A stretch of 60,201 bases of DNA, from the NCBI GenBank assembly GCA_018646865.1, contig JABGTW010000053.1, positions 1 to 60,201 of the forward strand, given 5' to 3'. Of this stretch, positions 1 to 8,247 are shown piece by piece. Source of the DNA: Cryomorphaceae bacterium. Lineage in GTDB: Bacteria > Bacteroidota > Bacteroidia > Flavobacteriales > Flavobacteriaceae. The position numbers and the translations under genes are program-made. Each line of letters opens with the position of its first letter. Position 1 is the first letter of the stretch. The notes beneath the pieces are model-generated. The model was given only the letters and a program-made list of their open reading frames with translations. It made no database searches and had not been told where the DNA came from.

Positions 1-621
1 AAGCTGAACTAGAACTTCTCGATCAAATTTTATTGATAATAAATTTTTAATCTCTTCATCTTCTCGCATCAATCTTAGTTTATCCATTCTTGCAGATTTT
101 TTCTTGAAGAGATTATTAAGAAAATCAGCAGGATTGAAGATTGCACCAATTATTTTAGATATTCCAGATCTTGATCTTCTGCCTGCTTCATAACCAAGAT
201 TTGGTAGGCCTACAATTTTATATCTGGCAGAAGTGTTCACAGGTGCATTTTTAACATCTATTTCTAGATAGCCAGTTAGTTGGTATGGTTTAACTATAAT
301 TTCTTCTAAAGCAAATGCAAGTTCAGTAATTTCAATTGTGTTGTCATCAAACCTAATTAAATCATTTGTGACAATAACTTTCAGTGATTTATATCCTATA
401 TATGAAAAATATAATGTGTCATTTACATTTGCCTTAACTTCAAACTCACCTTTACTATTACTAATAGTTCCTTTTACTTTAGTCAGATTAAGAACATGGA
501 CATTCTGAAGAATAGACTTACTAGTCTCGCTTTGAATTTTTCCTTTAACAGTTTCAGTCTGTTCTTGAGAGAAAGTTAAAGTTGAAATGGTTAATGTGAT
601 AAATATTATTATCTTTTTCAT
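1..621 (-). CDS. Secreted CarboxypepD_reg-like protein (partial, C-terminus off the window)
   Basis: I translated this by hand: an ATG at 621 (reverse strand) opens a frame that runs uninterrupted for 207 codons to the window edge. It starts with a signal peptide (MKKIIIFITLTISTLTFSQ). A carboxypeptidase-like regulatory beta-sandwich domain follows at about residues 25-110, with the usual pattern of V-KGKI near the start, GTISNSKGEFEV in the middle and SYIGYKS-KV after it. A basic, less typical region (RRSRSG, LFKKKSAR) comes next. Proteins of this type are exported in Bacteroidota, but the family does not define a substrate. It is divergent from priA with only 42 bases between the start codons. 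The gene is truncated by the window, so the C-terminal function is unknown. Confidence 0.75.
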   Translation of the reverse strand, partial: MKKIIIFITLTISTLTFSQEQTETVKGKIQSETSKSILQNVHVLNLTKVKGTISNSKGEFEVKANVNDTLYFSYIGYKSLKVIVTNDLIRFDDNTIEITELAFALEEIIVKPYQLTGYLEIDVKNAPVNTSARYKIVGLPNLGYEAGRRSRSGISKIIGAIFNPADFLNNLFKKKSARMDKLRLMREDEEIKNLLSIKFDREVLVQL

Positions 622-663
622 CAGGCTGATTGCTAAATTAGAAAGAATATATTATAATTAACC

Positions 664-3108
664 ATGAATTACTATGCAGATGTAATACTTCCTCTTCCTC
701 TTCAGGGAACATTCACATATGAATTAACTAAAAAACAATATGATATATTAAGAATTGGACATAGAATAGCTGTTAGTTTTGGTAAAAGAAAAGTCTATAC
801 AGGAGTAATTAAAGAGATCCATAATAAAAAGCCAAAACTATATGAAACCAAGTCAATAGAATTCATATATGATAAAGATGAACTTGTTTCAGAATTACAA
901 ATTGATTTTTGGAGTTGGGTGTCAAAGTATTATTTTACTCCACTTGGTGATGTTTTGAAAGCTGCTGTCCCTTCAACATTTCTTTTAGAAAGTGATACCA
1001 TCATCATTAAAAAAGAAATTGATAGAAGTGAAATTGATGAGATGACAGATGATGAATATCTAATATATGAAGCTCTTGATTTCAAGAATCTAGAAATTAA
1101 TGAAGTTTCAGATGTTATTGATAAAAAACACACATATTCTGTTATTCAAAAAATGATTTTGAAAGGTTTCATAGAATTAAATTTTGAAATTAATGAAAAG
1201 TATAAACCAAAACTTTTGAATGTTATTTACCTGAATAAAGAGTTATTAAATAATAAAAAAATTAAAAATTCTCTTGAACTTTTAAATAGATCTCCAAAAC
1301 AAAAAGAAGTTATAATTCAGATTATAAGTCATATTAAATCGCAAGAATATTTAATTCATAAAGATTTAAAAAATATGATTAAATTTTCAGATAGCACATT
1401 AAAAAGTTTAGAGCAAAAAGGATTCATAACTATTAGAAAGATTAAAGTTGATAGAAATGACAGTAAAGAAGAAGATTATTTAAAAACAAATAAATTATCA
1501 CAATCTCAAACAAATGCATTAAACAAAGTTAAGAGTCAGCTTGATGATAAAGATGTCATATTGCTTGAAGGTGTTACTTCCTCTGGAAAAACTGAAATAT
1601 ATATTAAAATTATTGAATATTATCTTGAAAAGGATCTGCAAGTTCTATATCTGTTGCCTGAAATATCATTAACTACTCAAATAATACAAAAACTAAAAAT
1701 ACATTTTGGAAATAAAATCTCCGTTTTCCACTCTAGATATTCATTAAATGAAAGAACAGAAGTATGGGAGAATATTAAAAAAAATAAAAAGAAGTCAAGA
1801 CTAGTTGTAGGAGCAAGATCATCTATTTTTCTCCCTTTTAAAAATCTAGGATTAATAATTGTTGATGAAGAACATGAGATTTCATATAAACAACAAGAAC
1901 CTTCTCCAAGATACAATGCAAGAGATTCAGCCATATACCTTTCTAAACTAAATAATTCTAAAGTTATTTTAGGATCAGCAACACCATCTATAGAGTCATC
2001 TTTTAATGCAAAAAAGGATAAGTATGGATATGTAAAATTAAATGAAAGATATGGTAATATTGAAATGCCAAATATCTTCACGATTGATATGAAGAATGAA
2101 TTAAAGCATGAATTTAGTTCGATTTTTTCTTTAAAATTAGTTGATGAAATAGATAAAACAATTAAAGAGGGAAAGCAGGTAATTTTATTTAGAAATAGAA
2201 GAGGATATTCACCTCAGTGGCTTTGTAATTCATGTGGACAAAATGTAATGTGTGATAATTGTGATGTTAGTTTAACCTATCATCTATCCTCAAATATTTT
2301 AAAATGTCATTATTGTGGATTTTCGTCAAAAGCAGAAAAAAAATGTTCTACTTGTGGATTTGACTCAATGATATATAAGGGAGATGGAACTCAACAAATT
2401 GAGGAAATAATAAAAGAAATATTTCCAGATGTAAGAAGCAAAAGAATGGATTGGGACTCTACTAGAGGCAAATGGTCATTTGATAATATAATTAATTCTT
2501 TTGCAAATCATGAAGTAGATATACTAATTGGTACCCAGATGATAACTAAGGGACTTGATTTTAAAAATGTTAATCTAGTGGGAGTTTTAAATACAGATCA
2601 CTTTTTGAATTTCCCTGATTTTAGAGCTCATGAAAAAGCTTTTCAAGTTTTAACCCAGGTTGCAGGTAGATCTGGAAGATCTGGAGAAAGAGGTAAAGTA
2701 TTTCTACAAACATACCAACCAGATCATCCAATAATTAAAAATGTAATCAATAATGATTACAATAAAATGTATAATAATCAACTTATTGAAAGAAAAGATT
2801 ACAATTATCCTCCTTTTGTTAGATTGATTAGGATCACTTTAAAAGATAAGAGTTACGAAAAGTTAAATAGTTCATCTGATTGGCTAAACAAAGTAATTAG
2901 AGATAATTATAGTGGAATAGTGCTTGGTCCTGTATATCCTGAAATATCTAGAATTAAGAATAAATATCATAAGGAATTTCTAATAAAATTGAGAGATTTA
3001 AGCGAGCTTAATAACTTTAGAAATATATTTCAATCAATTTTAAAAAGCTTTGATTCAATATCTAAATACAGGAGTGTAAGAATCACTGTAGATGTTGACC
3101 CAATATAG
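664..3108 (+). CDS. priA: Primosomal protein N' (PriA helicase)
   Basis: PriA is the 3'-5' DNA helicase that reloads the replisome at stalled forks. The 814 residues have the family layout: an N-terminal DNA-binding domain opening with YADVILPLPLQGTFTYEL, a helicase lobe with Walker A GVTSSGKTE near residue 302 and a DEEH box near residue 400, then paired zinc-binding cysteine motifs between about 520 and 575 (CNSCGQNVMCDNC, CHYCGF, CSTCGF). The second helicase lobe has GTQMITKGLDF and QVAGRSGRSGERG. Length is slightly above the E. coli enzyme (about 730). All helicase and zinc motifs look intact. It is not in an obvious operon with the ribosomal genes, which have their own promoter downstream. 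Confidence 0.97.
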   Translation: MNYYADVILPLPLQGTFTYELTKKQYDILRIGHRIAVSFGKRKVYTGVIKEIHNKKPKLYETKSIEFIYDKDELVSELQIDFWSWVSKYYFTPLGDVLKAAVPSTFLLESDTIIIKKEIDRSEIDEMTDDEYLIYEALDFKNLEINEVSDVIDKKHTYSVIQKMILKGFIELNFEINEKYKPKLLNVIYLNKELLNNKKIKNSLELLNRSPKQKEVIIQIISHIKSQEYLIHKDLKNMIKFSDSTLKSLEQKGFITIRKIKVDRNDSKEEDYLKTNKLSQSQTNALNKVKSQLDDKDVILLEGVTSSGKTEIYIKIIEYYLEKDLQVLYLLPEISLTTQIIQKLKIHFGNKISVFHSRYSLNERTEVWENIKKNKKKSRLVVGARSSIFLPFKNLGLIIVDEEHEISYKQQEPSPRYNARDSAIYLSKLNNSKVILGSATPSIESSFNAKKDKYGYVKLNERYGNIEMPNIFTIDMKNELKHEFSSIFSLKLVDEIDKTIKEGKQVILFRNRRGYSPQWLCNSCGQNVMCDNCDVSLTYHLSSNILKCHYCGFSSKAEKKCSTCGFDSMIYKGDGTQQIEEIIKEIFPDVRSKRMDWDSTRGKWSFDNIINSFANHEVDILIGTQMITKGLDFKNVNLVGVLNTDHFLNFPDFRAHEKAFQVLTQVAGRSGRSGERGKVFLQTYQPDHPIIKNVINNDYNKMYNNQLIERKDYNYPPFVRLIRITLKDKSYEKLNSSSDWLNKVIRDNYSGIVLGPVYPEISRIKNKYHKEFLIKLRDLSELNNFRNIFQSILKSFDSISKYRSVRITVDVDPI

Positions 3109-3130
3109 CTTTTACTTTACTTAAAATAAA

Positions 3131-3162
3131 TTTGGCAGATTATATTTAATAACCTAATTTTG
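3131..3162 (+). promoter_or_regulatory. Bacteroidota-type promoter for rpsF-rpsR-rplI
   Basis: TTTG at 3131-3134 and TAATTTTG at 3155-3162 are separated by 20 bases, matching the Bacteroidota housekeeping consensus (TTTG at -33, TAnnTTTG at -7). A start about 7 bases downstream of the -7 box would leave a leader of roughly 11 bases before the rpsF ATG at 3180. The motif is seen directly; its activity is inferred. Confidence 0.85.
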
Positions 3163-3179
3163 CGGCCTAAGATTTTAAG

Positions 3180-3551
3180 ATGAAAAACTACGAAACGGTA
3201 TTTATTTTAAACCCAGCTCTATCTGAAGAGCAAGTTCAAAAGTCTGTTGACAAATATGAAAAATATTTAAAGTCTAACGGAGCTAAAATAATCAGTAAAG
3301 AAATCTGGGGTTTAAAAAAGTTAGCCTACACTATTGAAAATAAAAATAGTGGATTTTATAATCTTTTAGAATATACAGCTCCTGCTGATGTTGTTTCATC
3401 TATAGAACTTGATTTTACTAGAGATGAAACTATAATGAGATACTTAACTGTAACTCTTGACAAACACGCTATTGCATGGGCAGAAAAAAGAAGAAATAGA
3501 GGTGTAAAAAAATCAAGTACAAAAAAATCAAGTGCAAAAAAAGCTAGTTAA
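3180..3551 (+). CDS. rpsF: 30S ribosomal protein S6
   Basis: S6 is a small-subunit protein that pairs with S18 on the 16S rRNA platform. The 123 residues begin with the typical [11 protein letters not shown] beta strand, followed by [20 protein letters not shown] and the WGLKKLAY motif. The C-terminal tail is Lys/Ser/Arg-rich ([11 protein letters not shown], then KKSSAKKAS), encoded by a short imperfect DNA repeat containing runs of seven A. It is first in the rpsF-rpsR-rplI operon; rpsR starts 2 bases after its stop. Confidence 0.98.
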   Translation: MKNYETVFILNPALSEEQVQKSVDKYEKYLKSNGAKIISKEIWGLKKLAYTIENKNSGFYNLLEYTAPADVVSSIELDFTRDETIMRYLTVTLDKHAIAWAEKRRNRGVKKSSTKKSSAKKAS

Positions 3552-3553
3552 TT

Positions 3554-3850
3554 ATGGCAGGTATTGAAGAACAATCGAAAATTAAAAATGAAGGTGAGAT
3601 TAGATATCTATCCCCTTTAGATATTAATACTTCAAAGGCTAAGAAGTATTGTATGTTTAGAAGGTCAGGAATCAAATATGTAGATTATAAAGATCCAGAT
3701 TTTTTAGGCAGATTTATCAATGAGCAAGGTAAAATTTTACCAAGAAGATTAACAGGTACATCATTAAAATATCAAAGAAAAGTTGCTGTAGCTGTTAAAA
3801 GAGCAAGGCATCTTGGATTACTTCCATATGTTGGAGACTTATTAAAATAA
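3554..3850 (+). CDS. rpsR: 30S ribosomal protein S18
   Basis: S18 binds next to S6 in the 30S subunit. The 98 residues carry the family core: [19 protein letters not shown], then [20 protein letters not shown] and the basic end [21 protein letters not shown]. The N-terminal extension (about 25 residues, [20 protein letters not shown]) is longer than in E. coli S18 (75 residues). The gene is tightly packed between rpsF and rplI, with 2-base gaps on either side. Confidence 0.98.
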   Translation: MAGIEEQSKIKNEGEIRYLSPLDINTSKAKKYCMFRRSGIKYVDYKDPDFLGRFINEQGKILPRRLTGTSLKYQRKVAVAVKRARHLGLLPYVGDLLK

Positions 3851-3852
3851 TT

Positions 3853-4305
3853 ATGGATATTATACTAAAAGAAAACGTAGCTAATGTAGGCTTCAAAGAT
3901 GAAGTAGTTTCAGTAAAAGCTGGATACGGTAGAAACTTTTTAATTCCTTCTGGTAAAGCAATTCTTGCTACTGAATCTGCAAAAAAAGTTTTAGCTGAAA
4001 ATCTTAAACAAAAAGCTTTTAAAGAAAAATCAATAATAGATGAAGCTGAAAAACTAGCTTCTAAAATATCTAAATTAGAACTTCAAATACTTGCTAAAGT
4101 TGGTCCTGACGGTAAACTTTTTGGTTCAATTTCTAATACAGATGTTGCTAAGAGTCTTCTTACAAAGAAAATTGAAGTTGGAAAAGAAAATATTTCTATT
4201 CCAGGTAAATCAATTAAAAGAATTGGTAAATATCAAGCCAGTATAAGATTACATAGAGAAGTTTCTACTCAATTAAATTTTGAGCTTCAGGCTGAAAAGA
4301 AATAA
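3853..4305 (+). CDS. rplI: 50S ribosomal protein L9
   Basis: L9 is an elongated large-subunit protein that helps maintain reading-frame fidelity. The 150 residues have the usual two lobes. The N-terminal domain contains MDIILKENVANVGFKDEV and the signature GYGRNFLIPSGKA. A long connecting helix follows, then the C-terminal domain with GPDGKLFGSISNTDVA. It is last in the rpsF-rpsR-rplI operon. No strong hairpin terminator is visible before hisS, so read-through into hisS is possible. Confidence 0.98.
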   Translation: MDIILKENVANVGFKDEVVSVKAGYGRNFLIPSGKAILATESAKKVLAENLKQKAFKEKSIIDEAEKLASKISKLELQILAKVGPDGKLFGSISNTDVAKSLLTKKIEVGKENISIPGKSIKRIGKYQASIRLHREVSTQLNFELQAEKK

Positions 4306-4349
4306 TTTCATAACTTTATTGTTCACTCTGATTATCAAATAAATTTTTG

Positions 4350-5723
4350 ATGTCTCAAAAACTTAACACACCTAAGGGTACAAGGGATTTTTCTTCTTTT
4401 GAATTAAAAAAAAGAGACTATCTATTAAATATTTTAAAAAACTGTTTTAAAACATTTAATTTTGAAGAAATTCAGACACCTTCATTTGAAAATTTAACAA
4501 CTCTTACTGGTAAGTATGGTGATGAAGAAGATAACTTAATATTTAAAATCCTTTCTTCTGGTGATAAAATTAAAAAGGCTGACACTGAGTCACTTAAAGA
4601 AAATAAACTTACAAAATTTTCAAATTCATTATCTGACAAGGCTTTAAGGTATGATTTAACTGTTCCGTTATCCAGGTTTGTTTCTCAAAATTTAAATAAT
4701 TTATCATTCCCTTTTAAAAGGTTTCAAACTCAATTAGTATGGCGAGCTGAGAGACCACAACGAGGCAGATATAGGGAGTTTCTTCAGTGTGATGTAGATA
4801 TAATAGGTGAATCTAATTTTTTAGATGAGGTAGAGTGTATAAAAGTATATGACACTGTCTTTAAAAGATTACGTATGCCAAAAGTTAATCTTAGGATAAA
4901 TAATAGACAAATCTTAGAGGGAATATCTCAATTAATGAATTTAGATAGTGTTAACCAAATTTCATCTGTTCTTGATAAGAGTGATAAAATAGGTGTTGAA
5001 GGAGTGATAAATGAATTAAAAAAAAGAAACCTTCCAGATAGTGCTATTGATCAATTAATCTTTTTCCTTGATCTTAATGGGTCTAATGAGGAAAAAATAA
5101 AAAACTTAAGAAATAAATTTAGTTTAAATAAAATTTCAACTGATGGAATTGATTTACTAGAAAAAATAATTAACACTTCCCAAAAATTTAATTTAAATAA
5201 TGTTGAATTAATCTTTGATTTGTCTCTTGCAAGAGGTCTTAGTTACTATACAGGAACTATTATTGAAGTTTCATCTCCGGAAGAATTTAATATTGGATCC
5301 ATAGGAGGTGGTGGTAGATATGATAATTTAATTCAAAAAAACAATCCAAGATTAAGTGGTTTTGGGATATCTTTTGGCTTTGATAGAATATCTTTAATAC
5401 TAGATGAATTAAACTTATTTCCTAGTGAATTAGATTCCTCAAAATCCTTTTTATTTCTGAATTTTGGTATAGAAAAAACACACAATCTTCTAGTTTTTAT
5501 TGATGAATTAAGAGAAAAAAATATTAGATGCGAGCTATATCCTTCTGATAATAAAATAAAAAAACAGATGGATTATGCTAACCAAAGAGGAATTGACTAT
5601 GTTGTATTGATTGGTGAAGAGGAGTTAAATAAAAATATTTTTAAATTAAAAGATATGTCAAGTGGTAAAGAATCCTCTTTTGATTTAAATAATATTGTTT
5701 CCGAGTTAGAAAAGCTTAGTTAA
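4350..5723 (+). CDS. hisS: Histidyl-tRNA synthetase
   Basis: This class II aminoacyl-tRNA synthetase charges tRNA-His. In the 457 residues motif 1 lies near TPSFENLTTLTGKYGDEEDN, motif 2 is RAERPQRGRYREFLQCDVD, and the histidine-binding motif is LARGLSYYTGTIIEV. Motif 3 (SGFGISFGFDRI) and a C-terminal anticodon-binding domain complete it. I chose the ATG at 4350; a TTG one codon upstream (4347) is a less likely alternative. The 3' end overlaps the convergent hydroxylase gene by 8 bases (5716-5723). Confidence 0.97.
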   Translation: MSQKLNTPKGTRDFSSFELKKRDYLLNILKNCFKTFNFEEIQTPSFENLTTLTGKYGDEEDNLIFKILSSGDKIKKADTESLKENKLTKFSNSLSDKALRYDLTVPLSRFVSQNLNNLSFPFKRFQTQLVWRAERPQRGRYREFLQCDVDIIGESNFLDEVECIKVYDTVFKRLRMPKVNLRINNRQILEGISQLMNLDSVNQISSVLDKSDKIGVEGVINELKKRNLPDSAIDQLIFFLDLNGSNEEKIKNLRNKFSLNKISTDGIDLLEKIINTSQKFNLNNVELIFDLSLARGLSYYTGTIIEVSSPEEFNIGSIGGGGRYDNLIQKNNPRLSGFGISFGFDRISLILDELNLFPSELDSSKSFLFLNFGIEKTHNLLVFIDELREKNIRCELYPSDNKIKKQMDYANQRGIDYVVLIGEEELNKNIFKLKDMSSGKESSFDLNNIVSELEKLS

Positions 5724-6537
5724 AGTGATTAAACCATTTTTTGAATGGTCTTTCAATCAAACTAATGAATTTTGAATTTTGAATCTCATCTACATCTGTG
5801 TCTATCCCATAAATAATCTCATTTTTACTTAATTCCATATAAGTTCCAAAAAGTCTATCCCATAAAGAAAAAATATTTCCATAATTAGAATCAGTGTATG
5901 GTAATTCAAAGTGATGGTGCACTTTATGCATATTAGGTGATACTATTATATAACTCAAAGCTTTATCAACTTTTTCTGAAATTTGAATATTAGCATGATT
6001 AAATTGAGAAAGTATAACTGATAGTGATTGATACATTAAAACTAATCCAATAGGTGCACCTGAAATAAATATTCCTATAAGTGTAAATGTAAACCTAATA
6101 ATGCTTTCAAATGGGTGATGTCTATTTGCTGTAGTTGTATCTACTTTTTGATCTGTATGATGAACAATATGAATATACCATAATAGTTTTACTTTATGTT
6201 GAACTAAATGAGGAAGGTAAGCACCAACTAAATCAAGTATTAATATTCCAACTATAATGCTTAGTAAGGGAGATGAGTTTAAAAAATGTATTATACCAAA
6301 ATTGTTTTCATTAGTCCAATCTGAAGCAGATAATAGCAAGAAGGCTAGAAAAAAATTTATAATAATAGAAGTTATAGTTAAAAGAAAATTTGGAATGGAA
6401 TGTTTCCATTTCTTGTAATCAAGAAGTTTAAAAGGAACTATGCCTTCGATTATCCAAAATAAAGTAATACCAGAAACCATTATTAATCCTCTGTTAACAG
6501 AAGAAATATTCTCAAACAGTAATAATAGGTTTTCCAT
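5716..6537 (-). CDS. Sterol desaturase/fatty acid hydroxylase family membrane protein
   Basis: This is an integral membrane di-iron oxygenase of the fatty acid hydroxylase superfamily; the substrate (a lipid, carotenoid or sterol-like molecule) cannot be told from sequence. The 273 residues contain several hydrophobic segments (for example about 15-36, 50-72 and 88-105) and the histidine clusters expected to bind two irons: H110/H114 (HLVQH), H123/H126/H127 (HIVHH), NRHHP near 140, and the late MHKVHHH cluster. It lies one base downstream of the M28 peptidase gene and is probably co-transcribed with it. Confidence 0.88.
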   Translation of the reverse strand: MENLLLLFENISSVNRGLIMVSGITLFWIIEGIVPFKLLDYKKWKHSIPNFLLTITSIIINFFLAFLLLSASDWTNENNFGIIHFLNSSPLLSIIVGILILDLVGAYLPHLVQHKVKLLWYIHIVHHTDQKVDTTTANRHHPFESIIRFTFTLIGIFISGAPIGLVLMYQSLSVILSQFNHANIQISEKVDKALSYIIVSPNMHKVHHHFELPYTDSNYGNIFSLWDRLFGTYMELSKNEIIYGIDTDVDEIQNSKFISLIERPFKKWFNHFN

Positions 6538-6538
6538 A

Positions 6539-8155
6539 TTAATTATCTTCAGAACCGTCTCGGTTAGGAACTCTTAAACTAGGCCATTTACCTCTTTCAC
6601 CTGTCATTGGATTTATTGGAAGAACTCTTCTATCTCTCGGCATTAATTCATCTTCTTCACTAGCTAGATATGTAAGAATAGCAACAAGAATTGCATTATC
6701 TCTTACATCATCAAAAATTATTTTATCATAGGTATCTCTATTTGTATGCCAAGTGTAAAAGTATTTACTTTTACCACCGTAAGAAAAATCAAGAGATGTT
6801 AAGTTAAAACCTGGTACGCCTGAAGAAACAAAATTTCTCCAATCTGATGATCCTCCAGCCCTAACCATTACACCATTAGATTCCTTCTGAAATAAAGGTA
6901 TAGGAACACCAGGGAAATCAGTTTCAATTTCATCACTTATTTCAGATGGAACATATTTTAACCAATCACCCATAAATCTGTAAGCTTCAGTAAATCCATG
7001 ACCACTTATTTGAACTGTTCTACCTGTACCATTATCTTGATTGAAAAGAGCTTGAAGGTTTTTTACTATTTCTGGATTGTCTTCCACAAATGCACTAGAT
7101 CCATTTAAACCTTGTTCTTCTGCACCCCAATGACCAGCGATAATTGTTCTTTTAGGGTTAGGATAAATCTTTTTCAAAATTCTCATAGCTTCCATCATTA
7201 CAATAGTTCCTGTTCCGTTATCAGTAGCTCCCGTTCCTCCTCCAGTAGTATCAAGATGAGCTGAAAGAATTATATATTCATTTGGTTTTTCAACACCTTC
7301 AATTCTTCCAATCGAATTGTATGTAGGAACTTTTCCAAGTTCTTTGGACTGTATATTAATATTAACAGTAGGTTTTTGACCACTTTCAGCAAGTCTAAAT
7401 AGTAATCCGAAATCTTCCATACTAACATCAACTGTAGGAGTATCAGAACTTATACCAAAAGAACCAGGGCTAAAAATTGTATTTGTACCAAATCCACCTT
7501 GCCAATTACTGGTAATTATGGCTGCAGGTTTGGCATCTTCTATTGCTTTAATCATATCACTATAGGCATAACCTGTTTTTCTTATATTCCTAGCTTGTCT
7601 ACTTCTTTTTGTTAGTCTAAACTTTCTGATTTCTTCTAATGTTTTTTCTTTAGCCCATCTTTCGATATCATAATCAGGTCTACCGGAAATATCAGGTTCT
7701 CCGAGAAGAACATGTTTACCTTTGATGGTTTTTAACCAAGATTCAAATTTTTCTTTAGACTCATAAGGAATATTAACAACCTCTCCTAATTCACCATTCT
7801 TTTTTGTGCTAGCACTCCATGATAATTGTTGGCCTTCTAGAGATTTTACCCAAGGAGACATCATGTCTATATGACTAATTCCTCTTTCCCATGCTCTCCA
7901 TTGACCAAATTGTTCATTTTTAGAATTAATCCCCCAACTATTGTATTTTTTAATAACCCAATCATGAGCCTGTAACATTTGACTTGTACCGGTAAGTCTT
8001 GGTCCTATCTGATCCATTAATTCATGAGCTAAATTTTCTAGTTTAGAATTATTATTAGCCTCACTTACTATCTTATTTATTGTTTGAAGTTTGTTTTGTG
8101 AAAAAGAAAAATTAAAAAATAAGGCAGTAATTAGAATAGATATAATTTTTTTCAT
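6539..8155 (-). CDS. Secreted M28 family metallopeptidase (carboxypeptidase Q-like)
   Basis: This is an exported zinc exopeptidase that should release amino acids from peptides. A signal peptide (MKKIISILITALFFNFSFSQ) starts the 538 residues. The di-zinc site of the M28 family is visible: H300 and D302 (SAHLD), D312 (ATDNGTG) and the catalytic/ligand pair E346-E347 (GAEEQG). An inserted PA-like region probably lies at about 130-270. Overall organisation resembles carboxypeptidase Q (PGCP). It is back to back with another exported peptidase/amidohydrolase operon (8248 onward), which suggests a local focus on peptide degradation. Exact specificity is unknown. Confidence 0.88.
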   Translation of the reverse strand: MKKIISILITALFFNFSFSQNKLQTINKIVSEANNNSKLENLAHELMDQIGPRLTGTSQMLQAHDWVIKKYNSWGINSKNEQFGQWRAWERGISHIDMMSPWVKSLEGQQLSWSASTKKNGELGEVVNIPYESKEKFESWLKTIKGKHVLLGEPDISGRPDYDIERWAKEKTLEEIRKFRLTKRSRQARNIRKTGYAYSDMIKAIEDAKPAAIITSNWQGGFGTNTIFSPGSFGISSDTPTVDVSMEDFGLLFRLAESGQKPTVNINIQSKELGKVPTYNSIGRIEGVEKPNEYIILSAHLDTTGGGTGATDNGTGTIVMMEAMRILKKIYPNPKRTIIAGHWGAEEQGLNGSSAFVEDNPEIVKNLQALFNQDNGTGRTVQISGHGFTEAYRFMGDWLKYVPSEISDEIETDFPGVPIPLFQKESNGVMVRAGGSSDWRNFVSSGVPGFNLTSLDFSYGGKSKYFYTWHTNRDTYDKIIFDDVRDNAILVAILTYLASEEDELMPRDRRVLPINPMTGERGKWPSLRVPNRDGSEDN

Positions 8156-8174
8156 TTTTTTAGATTTATTGCTT

Positions 8175-8202
8175 CAAATATAACTAAATACTTAAATTAC
8201 AA
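8175..8202 (-). promoter_or_regulatory. Promoter candidate for the M28 peptidase gene
   Basis: Read on the reverse strand, TTG (8202-8200) is followed after 17 bases by TATATTTG (8182-8175), a perfect -7 box of the TAnnTTTG type, 19 bases upstream of the ATG at 8155. The spacing is slightly shorter than the 19-20 seen at rpsF. The other gene in this divergent gap (8248) shows no comparable box. Confidence 0.55.
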
Positions 8203-8247
8203 GTGTTAAAAGAATTCTAAATCAATTATATTTAAAAGACCATACTT

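Noticed and set aside
3500-3550. Short tandem repeat at the rpsF 3' end as a phase-variation tract
   Set aside because: The two imperfect 15-base copies encode the usual Lys/Ser tail of S6; slippage in an essential ribosomal gene would not be tolerated as a switch.
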